Shown piece after piece: positions 18,375-25,727 of a DNA stretch of 64,000 bases. The stretch lies in contig NZ_RHQN01000004.1 of NCBI RefSeq assembly GCF_003935425.1, positions 1 to 64,000 on the forward strand. Reading direction: 5' to 3'. The notes below the pieces were generated by a model. It searched no databases. It saw only the letters and a program-made list of their open reading frames with translations, and was not told the DNA's origin. The stretch is from Pseudomonas sp. v388. GTDB taxonomy: Bacteria > Pseudomonadota > Gammaproteobacteria > Pseudomonadales > Pseudomonadaceae. Position 1 is the stretch's first letter, and every line of letters starts with the position of its first letter. The position numbers and the translations under genes are program-made.

Positions 18375-18989
18375 ATGATCAGTGGTATCAGCAGCAGTGT
18401 GTCGAGCTACACAGGTTCGAGCAGCGCAACGTCAGGCGCCGTCAGCAACAAATTCCAGGAAGAACTGCTGGCCAGGCTCGACACCGATGGTGATGGCGCC
18501 ATCAGCAAGGACGAGCTGAGTTCGGCCCTGTCTTCGGACAGCAAGGACGGTGTCACCGTCAGCCTCAGCCAGGCGTTCAGCGACCTGGACAGTGACGACG
18601 ATGACAGCCTCGATGCCCAAGAGCTGGCCGCATTGACGCCGCCGCCACCGCCACCGATGCAATCGGCCACCGATCTGGCCGAAAGCCTGTTGTCCTCGCT
18701 GGACGGCGACGGCGATGGCGCGATCAGCAGCGAAGAGCTGACCACCGGCCTCAGCAACGCGAACAGCAATGCCAGCGGCACGGAAGTGTTCGACGCGCTG
18801 GACACCAACGAAGACGGCACCGTCAGCCTCGAAGAGCTGACTGCCAGCCTGCAGCCGCAGCAAAGCGAGCAGAGCCAGACCAAACCGATTGCCGCCCAGG
18901 CCCTGAGCCGCATGGTCGCGGCGCTGAGCGAGCGTTACGACACCGACGGCAGCAAGCCGCTTGGCAAATACCTCGACACCGCTGCCTGA
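18375..18989 (+). CDS. Four-EF-hand calcium-binding protein
   Basis: 204 residues. EF loops are at about 36-47 (DTDGDGAISKDE), 72-83 (DSDDDDSLDAQE, position 6 is Asp instead of Gly), 110-121 (DGDGDGAISSEE) and 143-154 (DTNEDGTVSLEE); a poly-Pro stretch near 89-94 separates the two pairs. The first 25 residues are about half serine with no acidic residue and no signal peptide. GGGGAG 8 nt upstream supports ATG 18375 over GTG 18366. It follows the kinase gene by 110 nt on the same strand. Ca2+ binding is well supported by sequence. Cellular role is unknown: an intracellular buffer/sensor, or a secreted effector similar to the EF-hand effector XopAW of Xanthomonas, are options. Confidence 0.9.
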   Translation: MISGISSSVSSYTGSSSATSGAVSNKFQEELLARLDTDGDGAISKDELSSALSSDSKDGVTVSLSQAFSDLDSDDDDSLDAQELAALTPPPPPPMQSATDLAESLLSSLDGDGDGAISSEELTTGLSNANSNASGTEVFDALDTNEDGTVSLEELTASLQPQQSEQSQTKPIAAQALSRMVAALSERYDTDGSKPLGKYLDTAA

Positions 18990-19035
18990 TCACGTCCCCG
19001 CCGTCGACCCGGGTCGCGCGGCGGGGTCGGTGATC
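18988..19035. terminator. Long GC-rich hairpin between convergent genes
   Basis: GATCAC (18988-18993) pairs with GTGATC (19030-19035), and CCCCGCCG (18996-19003) pairs with CGGCGGGG (19019-19026). It lies exactly between the EF-hand gene and the convergent permease gene. There is no long T-run, so it may work for both directions as a strong RNA 3' structure. Confidence 0.6.
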
Positions 19036-20083
19036 ATTTCGGCGTGCGCGCCCGCTCACTGTTCACCCAGTCGATCAGCAGGCTATACGCGACCGCCAGC
19101 AGCGTCGGGCCGATGAACAGCCCGATGAAGCCGAACGCCAACAGCCCGCCGAACACCCCCAACAGCACGATCACCAGCGGCAGATTGCCGCCGCGACTGA
19201 TCAGGTAAGGCTTGAGCACGTTGTCCACGCCACTGATCACGAACATGCCCCAGATACCCAGGAACAACGCCATGCCATATTCGCTCTGCCAGACCAGCCA
19301 CGCAGTGGCCGGCAGCCAGACCAGCGGCGGTCCCATGGGAATCAGGCTGAACACGAATGTCAGGATGCCCAGCACCAGCGCGCCGGGAATGCCGGCAATC
19401 AGGAATCCGATCAGGGCCAGCACTGCTTGGGCGGCCGCCGTACCGATCACGCCGTTGACCACCCGCTGCACGGTGCCGGCCACCAGATCCAGATAATACT
19501 GGGCGCGGTCACCGATCAGACGCTCCAGCAAGCTCAGCACGAACGCCGCCAGGCGCGGGCCGTCGCGGTAGAAGAAGAACGCGAAGACAATACTCAGAGT
19601 CAGCTCCAGAATGCCGCTGCCGATCTGCGCGCTGCGGGCCAGCAGCCAGTTGCCGACTTCGCCCAGGTACGGCCGCACGGTGCTCATGAAGGCCGCGCCC
19701 TGCTGGTCAATGGTGTTCCAGATGCCCAGCAGCCGCTCACCCACCAGCGGCAGGCCACCCAGCCAGCCCGGCGGATCAGGCAGGCCATCGACCTGCACAT
19801 CACGGATAAACGCGATGGCATCGCGCACATGATCGGCCAAGTTGAAGCCCAGCCACACCAGCGGCGCGGCGACCAGGACCAGCCAGCCCAGGCTCATGAC
19901 CAGCGCCGCCAGGGATTCGCGGCCCTTGAACCAGCGAGTCAGCAGACGCATCAGCGGCCAGCTGGCGAACGCCAGCACCGCTCCCCAGACCAGCGCCGAC
20001 CAGAACGGCGCCATCACCCACAGGCAAGCCCCGAACAGCGCCAGCAGGAGGATCTGCACCAGGAGTCGATCGTTATTGAACAT
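19034..20083 (-). CDS. AI-2E family permease (YdiK-like)
   Basis: 349 residues with about eight hydrophobic segments arranged in the family pattern: two at the N-terminus (LLVQILLLALFGACLWVMA), a long soluble segment containing FYRDGPRLAAFV, and a C-terminal bundle with PMGPPLVWLPATAWLVW, SGVDNVLKPYLISRG and GFIGLFIGPTLLAVAYSL. The NVLKPYLI and GPTLLA motifs are family hallmarks. Members include TqsA, proposed to export autoinducer-2, but most homologues have other or unknown substrates, so no substrate is assigned. It is a monocistronic inner-membrane protein convergent with the EF-hand gene. Confidence 0.9.
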   Translation of the reverse strand: MFNNDRLLVQILLLALFGACLWVMAPFWSALVWGAVLAFASWPLMRLLTRWFKGRESLAALVMSLGWLVLVAAPLVWLGFNLADHVRDAIAFIRDVQVDGLPDPPGWLGGLPLVGERLLGIWNTIDQQGAAFMSTVRPYLGEVGNWLLARSAQIGSGILELTLSIVFAFFFYRDGPRLAAFVLSLLERLIGDRAQYYLDLVAGTVQRVVNGVIGTAAAQAVLALIGFLIAGIPGALVLGILTFVFSLIPMGPPLVWLPATAWLVWQSEYGMALFLGIWGMFVISGVDNVLKPYLISRGGNLPLVIVLLGVFGGLLAFGFIGLFIGPTLLAVAYSLLIDWVNSERARTPK

Positions 20084-20172
20084 GGAATTTCACTGCGCAA
20101 GAGTCGGGAGCACAGAGCATAACGGTGAACGCGCCCAACGTCAGCGTTCACCGGGTTTGTCGCCAGTGGTGA

Positions 20173-20991
20173 TCAGCGGATCAGCTCGACCAGCAAGCCC
20201 TTGGCCTCGCCGCTTCCGGCCTCCAGCCTTGCAGCGCGCACACCTTTGGCGACCAGCGCTTCACGCCAGGCTTGGGCGGTGGCACCAGACAACGTGGCGC
20301 GCAACGTGCTGTCCAGATTCAGGCCGCGCGACAGCAGCGTCACCCATTGCTCCTGAGGCTCGCCGCCGAGCCTGGGCAGATCGAGACGCCCGGTGCTCTT
20401 GAGCTGGCGCAACAAGGTGGCCGATGTCGGCAGCAACTCGCCCAGCGGAGCGGCGGACTCGAATTGCTCGACATGCAGGTAGGCCCGGCGGTTGCCGCGA
20501 GTGATGGCATACAGCGCGACCAGGGTCTCGCTCCTGGGTTCGGCCAGGCGCAGCAACAGATAAGCCTGGCGGTCGTCGGCACCGTAGAGCCGGGAATTGG
20601 TGAAGACTTCATTGGCCCACAGGCTGCTCTCGCCGCAATCGCGGGCCTGGCACCAGAACAACAGCTCGGCGCCCTGCTTCTGCAATGCTTCGCGCGCGGC
20701 GGTGAAGGCATCGTCGGAACTGTGCTCGACAGGCAACTGGTAGGTGATCGTGGTCAGGTTGCCTCGGGCGGACACCTGACCGTCGAAGCGCAACTGGTTG
20801 CTGATCTTGCGGATCGAGCTCATTGGATAGACGCGCTCCACCTCGGCGCCCGGACGGTAATCGACGATCTGCGAGTCGGTGACCCGCGGCAGGATGTCCA
20901 GGTCCTGGCTGCCCGACACATCGGCGGCCAGGACGGCGGCACTGGTGAGGGAAAGGCACAAGGCAAGCAGCGGAGCACAGGTTGAACGCAT
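20173..20991 (-). CDS. DUF4892 family exported protein
   Basis: A 272-residue protein with a signal peptide (MRSTCAPLLALCLSLTSAAVLA). The N-terminal half contains conserved-looking elements DIVDYRPG-like (SQIVDYRPGAEVERVYPMS), FDGQVSARGNLTTITYQLP and the cysteine pair LFWCQARDCGESSLWANEVF. The C-terminal part (LGELLPTSATLLRQLKSTG) resembles periplasmic OmpA-like or peptidoglycan-associated tails only weakly. The start at 20991 fits the signal peptide; a frame open to 21186 is not used. I recognise the family from the WCQARDCGESSLWANEVF element as DUF4892, of unknown function. Location is probably periplasmic. Confidence 0.75.
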   Translation of the reverse strand: MRSTCAPLLALCLSLTSAAVLAADVSGSQDLDILPRVTDSQIVDYRPGAEVERVYPMSSIRKISNQLRFDGQVSARGNLTTITYQLPVEHSSDDAFTAAREALQKQGAELLFWCQARDCGESSLWANEVFTNSRLYGADDRQAYLLLRLAEPRSETLVALYAITRGNRRAYLHVEQFESAAPLGELLPTSATLLRQLKSTGRLDLPRLGGEPQEQWVTLLSRGLNLDSTLRATLSGATAQAWREALVAKGVRAARLEAGSGEAKGLLVELIR

Positions 20992-21130
20992 GGGTGCTCT
21001 CACTGACAGATAAACGGGTGAAAGGAAGCGGCAGGTTCGCCAATGTGACGACGACGCAAGGTAGCGGATAGGTCCATCATGGTTGACTCCTGTTTCAACC
21101 CGCCCAGCCTCGGCAGTTGCCGGCCTCAAG

Positions 21131-21985
21131 TCAAGAAGCAGCGAAGAAGCGATTGAAACAGTCTGCAACAGCGCTGGCTCCGGCAAGGTCGTCCAGATGC
21201 AGATGATGGCCGCCGGGCAGCGTGCGGACGTTGAACGGCAGGCCCGCCAGCACGTCGGCGTTTCGGGTCAACAGGCCATCCTGGGCAATGACCAGCTGCG
21301 TGGGACAGTCGATACGCTCGACGAACGCCATCGCCTGTTGTTGCGTGAAGCGCACCGCCGACGGCAAGGTCAGCCGGCTGTCGCTGCGCCAGGTGTAACC
21401 GCCCGGCACCGGCATCAGCCCACGCTGGGCCAGCAGCTCGGCCGCCTCCCGGCTGACCGCCAGCGCGCCCTTCATCCGCGCCCGGACGGCGCGCTCCTGA
21501 TCCTCGTACACCGGTTTTTTCTTGGCGGCCAGGGCCAACTGCGCCTGCATCGCCATGCCCATGCGTTCCGCGGCCGACTGCGCCTCGCCGGTGAGCGGCA
21601 CCAGCCCGTCGATCAGCGCCAGGCGCTTGACCCGCTCAGGCAGCGAACCGGCCAGGATGACCGAGATAATCGCTCCCAGCGAATGCCCCAACAGGGAGAA
21701 TCGCGACCAGCCCAGTTGTTCGGCTACCTGCAGGACATCGAACACGTAATCGGCCAGGGCGTACCCGGCGCCTGCCGGACGATGGTCGGAGTGACCGTGG
21801 CCGGCCAGGTCCAGTGCGACGATGCGCAGCCCGTGCAGCCGCGGCGCCAGCAGCGCGAAGCTGTTGGCATTGTCCAGCCAGCCATGCAGGGCAATCACCG
21901 GCTCGCCGTCTTCGGGGCCGAACAGATGCGCGGCCAGTTCGATATGGCCCAGGTCCAGACGCACTTCTTCGACAGGATGGCTCAT
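21131..21985 (-). CDS. Alpha/beta hydrolase
   Basis: 284 residues with the alpha/beta hydrolase fold: oxyanion motif LHGWLDNANSF, nucleophile elbow GHSLGAI (Ser about 110), acid in VIAQDGLL and catalytic His in LPGGHHLHLDD near the C-terminus. Its substrate is not evident; the family includes esterases and haloalkane dehalogenase-like enzymes. Start ATG 21985 overlaps the stop of the upstream hydrolase gene by four bases (ATGA), so the two are translationally coupled. It is cytoplasmic as no signal peptide is seen. Confidence 0.9.
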   Translation of the reverse strand: MSHPVEEVRLDLGHIELAAHLFGPEDGEPVIALHGWLDNANSFALLAPRLHGLRIVALDLAGHGHSDHRPAGAGYALADYVFDVLQVAEQLGWSRFSLLGHSLGAIISVILAGSLPERVKRLALIDGLVPLTGEAQSAAERMGMAMQAQLALAAKKKPVYEDQERAVRARMKGALAVSREAAELLAQRGLMPVPGGYTWRSDSRLTLPSAVRFTQQQAMAFVERIDCPTQLVIAQDGLLTRNADVLAGLPFNVRTLPGGHHLHLDDLAGASAVADCFNRFFAAS

Positions 21986-22791
21986 GGCGCCCCTCGTGCG
22001 ATCTGCCGGGCATCCCAGCGGGTGAACAGTTTTTTCAGCATGCGGGCCGTGTCGTCCGGGTGTTCGAGGGGAAACATGTGACCGCCGGGCATCGACAGGT
22101 ACTCGCCGTCGCGCAGGCGCTTGACCAGGTAACCATGATGCGGCAAAACCACCCGGCTGTGCCGGCCGCGGACCATGGCCAGCGGCACTTTCAGCTGACG
22201 GGTTGGTATGGGACTGGTATGGGGAACGCTGCGGTAGATGCTGATCTCGGTCGCCGGGTCGAAACGCAGGCGCAGTTGCTCGCCATCGGCCCGCAGGCCG
22301 TGCTGCAGATACGCATCGAAACACTCGGGATCGAAGCGGCGGAACAGCGATTTCCCGGAGAAATAAGCGCGTGCGGCTTGCAGGTCGGCGAACGCCTCGC
22401 GGCGCCCCAGTGTGCGACCGGCAGGCGTGATCCGGTCAATGAACCCCCAACGCTTGGCGGCGCGGATGAACAGTTGATCGACCAGGCCCAGCACCGGCGA
22501 GTCGAGCATCACCACGCCCCGATACAGTTCCGGGCAGCGCAACGCGGCATGGAAATGCAGCAGCCCGCCCAGGGAATGACCGACACCCCAGACCGGCCCC
22601 GGCTGTTCACGCAGATGGTGAATGAGCTCGTCGACCAGATTCAGCCAGTTATCATCCACCGGAAAACGCGGGTCATGGGCGTGCTGTTCAAGGTGGGCGA
22701 CGCCGTACTCCGGCGCCAGCGCAGCGAACAACTTGCCGTAGGTGGCCGACGGAAACCCGTTGGCGTGAGCGAAGAAGACTTGTTGCGGCAT
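21982..22791 (-). CDS. Alpha/beta hydrolase
   Basis: A 269-residue member of the alpha/beta hydrolase fold: FFAHANGFPSATYGKLF at the N-terminus (family-specific HANGFP oxyanion motif), nucleophile elbow GVGHSLGGLLHF, and catalytic His in MPGGHMFPLEHPDD. It is only distantly similar to the following hydrolase, so the pair is not a recent duplication. The start at ATG 22791 is preferred to the long upstream extension, which lies in repeat-derived sequence near the REPIN. Two-gene operon with the downstream hydrolase. Substrate unknown. Confidence 0.9.
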   Translation of the reverse strand: MPQQVFFAHANGFPSATYGKLFAALAPEYGVAHLEQHAHDPRFPVDDNWLNLVDELIHHLREQPGPVWGVGHSLGGLLHFHAALRCPELYRGVVMLDSPVLGLVDQLFIRAAKRWGFIDRITPAGRTLGRREAFADLQAARAYFSGKSLFRRFDPECFDAYLQHGLRADGEQLRLRFDPATEISIYRSVPHTSPIPTRQLKVPLAMVRGRHSRVVLPHHGYLVKRLRDGEYLSMPGGHMFPLEHPDDTARMLKKLFTRWDARQIARGAP

Positions 22792-22925
22792 GCCGACACA
22801 CTCAGAGGCCAGATAAGTCGCGATTGTGCGTAGCCAGTGCGTTTGCGGCAACGACTGGAATTGCCATCGAGGGCGGCACTCGCGCCAGCCTGCCAAGCCC
22901 GCTCCCACAAACCTGCGCCGAACCC

Positions 22926-23016
22926 GTAGTAGCGAGCTTGCTCGCGAAGGCAATTTTCCGGCGGATTAATAAGCTGCGACTTTACCGGCCTCTTCGCGAG
23001 CAAGCTCGCTCCTGCA
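22926..23016. repeat. REPIN (two inverted REP elements), GCGAGCTTGCTCGC type
   Basis: Left REP at 22926-22951 has the stem GCGAGC-TT-GCTCGC followed by GAAGGC; the right REP at 22987-23016 is its inverted partner with GCCTCTTCGCGAGC and the stem AGCAAGCTCGCT. This arrangement is the Pseudomonas REPIN. It lies between the thioesterase and hydrolase genes. A further fragment GCTCCCACA precedes it at about 22900. Confidence 0.88.
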
Positions 23017-23041
23017 GAAAGCTGCCGCGATCCCAAACGGC

Positions 23042-23485
23042 CTAGCGTGCAGGCGGTTGTTCGCCGTGGGGCACCACCGCAACGGTCAGCCGGGAAATGC
23101 AGGTCGGCTTGCCGTCCTCGTTGCTGATCCGGATATCCCAGACGTGGGTCGTGCGCCCCAGATGCACCGGGCGCACTACGCCAGTGACTCGTCCGGTTTT
23201 CACTCCGCGAAGGTGGTTGGCGTTGACTTCGATGCCGACGCAGAAAAACTTGTTTGAATCCACCACCAGATAGCTGGCCATGGAGCCCAGGGTTTCGGCC
23301 AGGACCACCGACGCACCGCCGTGCAGCAGGCCGAACGGCTGATGGGTTCGGTGATCTACCGTCATGCTGGCGGTCAGCGAATCGTCGGTGCAGGACTCGA
23401 AGCGGATATCCAGTGCTTCACCAATGGTGTTTTTCAGCGCCGCTGTCAGGGCGCCGATGTCAGGGGGTGTCATCCACACAGTCAT
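23042..23485 (-). CDS. Hotdog-fold acyl-CoA thioesterase (YdiI/MenI-like)
   Basis: 147 residues with the hotdog thioesterase pattern: HQPFGLLHGGASVVLAETLGS, in which the Glu serves as catalytic residue in the YdiI/EntH class, and VGIEVNANHLRG and GRTTHVWDIRI strands. Such enzymes hydrolyse aryl- and acyl-CoA esters in the cytosol. AAAGGA 6 nt upstream favours ATG 23485 over the ATG two codons earlier (23491), which would overlap that site. Apparently monocistronic; no pathway partner is adjacent. Confidence 0.9.
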   Translation of the reverse strand: MTVWMTPPDIGALTAALKNTIGEALDIRFESCTDDSLTASMTVDHRTHQPFGLLHGGASVVLAETLGSMASYLVVDSNKFFCVGIEVNANHLRGVKTGRVTGVVRPVHLGRTTHVWDIRISNEDGKPTCISRLTVAVVPHGEQPPAR

Positions 23486-23561
23486 ATCCATTCCTTTTTC
23501 GTGAGGGCGGTTTATCAGAAACGTGTTCCAGACACCGACTGTCCGTGGCAGCGGTGAGCGA

Positions 23562-24017
23562 TCAGACGTGATGCATGCTCACCAGCTCCATCCCACCGGC
23601 CAGCACGAACTCGCCTTCCAGCTCGGCCAGGCTGGCGGTGCTCATCGGTTCGGCCTGTTGATAGCTGCCGTGGGCCAGCAACCCCACCAGCGCACCGACC
23701 AGAGGCTGGTGGCTGACCAGCAGCACCTGCTCGACGCCCAGGGCGTCCAGTTCGGCCAGCACCTTGCGCGGATCGCTGTCGGGTGTCAGCCAGGGCGCAC
23801 TGACGATCGGCTGCTGGAAATTCAGCGCCTGATGCACCTGTTCAGCGGTTTGCCTGGCGCGCACATAGGGGCTGGCGATGATCCGTTGCAGCGGCTGGCC
23901 CACCAGATGTCCGGCGCTTTTGAGCACGTCTTCGCGCCCACGAGCGGTCAGCTCGCGGGCGGCGTCGCTGGGCGCCTTGGCATGCGCTTCACCGTGGCGC
24001 AGGATCCAGACTTTCAC
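23562..24017 (-). CDS. sixA: Phosphohistidine phosphatase SixA
   Basis: 151 residues, the usual SixA length. The histidine phosphatase motif LRHGEAHAKAPSDAARELTARG is at the N-terminus, ASPYVRARQTAEQ follows, and the second catalytic His is in VSHQPLVG. SixA removes phosphate from phosphohistidine; in E. coli it acts on the PTS-Ntr protein NPr or on HPt domains. It starts with GTG 24017, overlapping the stop of the preceding gene (GTGA), and is coupled to the DUF4389 gene and behind gpsA. Confidence 0.93.
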   Translation of the reverse strand: MKVWILRHGEAHAKAPSDAARELTARGREDVLKSAGHLVGQPLQRIIASPYVRARQTAEQVHQALNFQQPIVSAPWLTPDSDPRKVLAELDALGVEQVLLVSHQPLVGALVGLLAHGSYQQAEPMSTASLAELEGEFVLAGGMELVSMHHV

Positions 24018-24358
24018 AACTTTGGCTCTTCATCGCGCACCGGATGCGCTGCGGGCTCGACGTAATGGGCGATTTCGCCTTCAGGTGCGCGTGGCGTCGG
24101 CCAGTCGGCGAACGGCCAGGGTTTCTGGTCGCTGTGAAAGGTACCGAAGCGGCCGATCTGGGCCAGAAACTGGCTCAGACTGTCGCCCAGGTTCATCAGG
24201 CTCAGGTTCGGCGCGCCGTAGACCAGCCGATAGACCAGCTGGATCAGCACTACACCCGCCAGGACCAGCTCCGCCACTTGCCAGACCACCAGGAATACCA
24301 GCATCCACAGGATGCGCAGCAGGATCGATTCGTTGTTCTGGATCTTCGATTCGTTCAA
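24014..24358 (-). CDS. DUF4389 membrane protein
   Basis: 114 residues. Two hydrophobic helices span about residues 13-50 (LRILWMLVFLVVWQVAELVLAG and VVLIQLVYRLVY), then a cytoplasmic tail with SLMNLGDSLSQFLAQIGRFGTF and WPFADWP, the signature region of DUF4389. Function unknown; located in the inner membrane. The start is TTG 24358, supported by AGGGAGAAGG directly upstream. It lies between gpsA (25 nt upstream) and sixA (4-nt overlap), a set kept together in pseudomonads. Confidence 0.88.
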   Translation of the reverse strand: MNESKIQNNESILLRILWMLVFLVVWQVAELVLAGVVLIQLVYRLVYGAPNLSLMNLGDSLSQFLAQIGRFGTFHSDQKPWPFADWPTPRAPEGEIAHYVEPAAHPVRDEEPKL

Positions 24359-24383
24359 GACCTTCTCCCTGACACGTTTGAAT

Positions 24384-25409
24384 TCAATTGAAACCGGTGG
24401 TCGAAATGAAGTCGACGTCCGTCTTGGGTTCGGCGCGCATCAATGCCTCGATCACCTGATTGAGCGTACGGCCTTCAAAAAGGATTGCATGCAGCCCCGC
24501 GACCAACGGCATATAGACCTGGCTCTCCTGCGCCTTGACCTTGAGCACCTTGAGGGTATTCACGCCTTCGGCCACTTCACCCAGTCGGGTCACCGCCTCG
24601 TCCAGGGTCAAGCCCTGTCCCAGCGCGTGCCCGACCTGATAATTGCGGCTCTTGGGTGAGGAACAGGTCACGATCAGGTCGCCGACCCCGGCCAGCCCCA
24701 GAAAGGTCATGGGATTGGCGCCGAGGCTGACGGCGAAGCGGGTCATTTCCGCCAGCGCCCGGGTGATCAGCATGCTCTTGGTGTTTTCCCCCATGCCCAG
24801 CGCCACCGCCATGCCGGCAATGATGGCGTAGACGTTTTTCAGCGCCCCGCCGAGCTCGACGCCGAAGCGGTCGGCACTGGCGTAAACGCGGAACGTACGA
24901 CCATGCAAGGCGGCCTGGACTTCACGACACAAAGCTTCGTCCTCGCTGGCCACCACGGTGGCGGTCAACGCGTCCTCGGCGATCTCGCGGGCCAGGTTCG
25001 GCCCCGACAGCACGCCGATGCGCGCCTTGGGCACGATTTCTTCGAGGATCTGGCTCATCAGCTTGAAGGTCTGGGCTTCGATGCCCTTGGTCAGGCTGAC
25101 CAGCATCTTGCCATCCAGACGCTCGACATGGGGTGACAACACCGAACGCAAGGCGCTGGACGGCAAGGCGACGAAAATCAGCTCGCAACTGTCCAGGGTG
25201 GCGAACAGGTCGGTGACCGGTTCGACTTCCGGACGCACCTTGATACCTTTGAGGTAGCGAGGATTCTCGCGATTGACGCGGATCGCCTCGGCCTGTTCGG
25301 GGTCGCGCATCCACTGGCGTACCTGACGGCCATTGCAGGCCAACAGGTTGGCGATGGCAGTGCCGAAGCTGCCGCCACCGAGAACCGCAACAGGTTGCTG
25401 TGTGGTCAT
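24384..25409 (-). CDS. gpsA: NAD(P)+-dependent glycerol-3-phosphate dehydrogenase
   Basis: 341 residues. An N-terminal Rossmann motif [15 protein letters not shown], then VSLTKGIEA and [10 protein letters not shown], the catalytic Lys in [14 protein letters not shown], and a C-terminal domain with [22 protein letters not shown]. GpsA reduces dihydroxyacetone phosphate to sn-glycerol 3-phosphate for phospholipid synthesis in the cytosol. ATG 25409 gives the family length; ATG 25421 is an alternative four codons earlier. It heads a gpsA-DUF4389-sixA operon and diverges from the hybrid kinase gene. Confidence 0.97.
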   Translation of the reverse strand: MTTQQPVAVLGGGSFGTAIANLLACNGRQVRQWMRDPEQAEAIRVNRENPRYLKGIKVRPEVEPVTDLFATLDSCELIFVALPSSALRSVLSPHVERLDGKMLVSLTKGIEAQTFKLMSQILEEIVPKARIGVLSGPNLAREIAEDALTATVVASEDEALCREVQAALHGRTFRVYASADRFGVELGGALKNVYAIIAGMAVALGMGENTKSMLITRALAEMTRFAVSLGANPMTFLGLAGVGDLIVTCSSPKSRNYQVGHALGQGLTLDEAVTRLGEVAEGVNTLKVLKVKAQESQVYMPLVAGLHAILFEGRTLNQVIEALMRAEPKTDVDFISTTGFN

Positions 25410-25727
25410 AAAGCCATCCATCCGGGGCCATTCATCTGGCGATGGCGGCATTATACGGAGCGCCACGGCATCGGCCAGCGCTTAACGTCATCGCCAGCCT
25501 CATCCAGGGCCGCGCGGGCCGCCGACAACTTCACTGGCAAACCGGCACATCTCGGTTAACATGCGCCGACCAGCTTGAATCTTCGTGACGATCCGCCCCT
25601 TTGCGCTGCCTTGTCGATGGTCAGGATGTCATGAACAGAACCCCGAAAGCGCAGGCACGCCAGTAATGATCGATCACCTCCTCATCCATCACTCTTATCT
25701 TGGTCAACGCCTCCGGGAAAGCTGCCG
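25410..25727. other. Divergent intergenic region gpsA / hybrid kinase
   Basis: This 318-nt region holds the promoters of two divergent genes but I see no strong promoter, operator or RNA element in it. Confidence 0.5.

Noticed and set aside
16448-18989. Assignment of the two-component system to CarSR/BqsSR or CvsSR
   Set aside because: The sensor loop is short and His/Pro-rich without the acidic motif, and the gene neighbourhood differs; no firm identity can be given.
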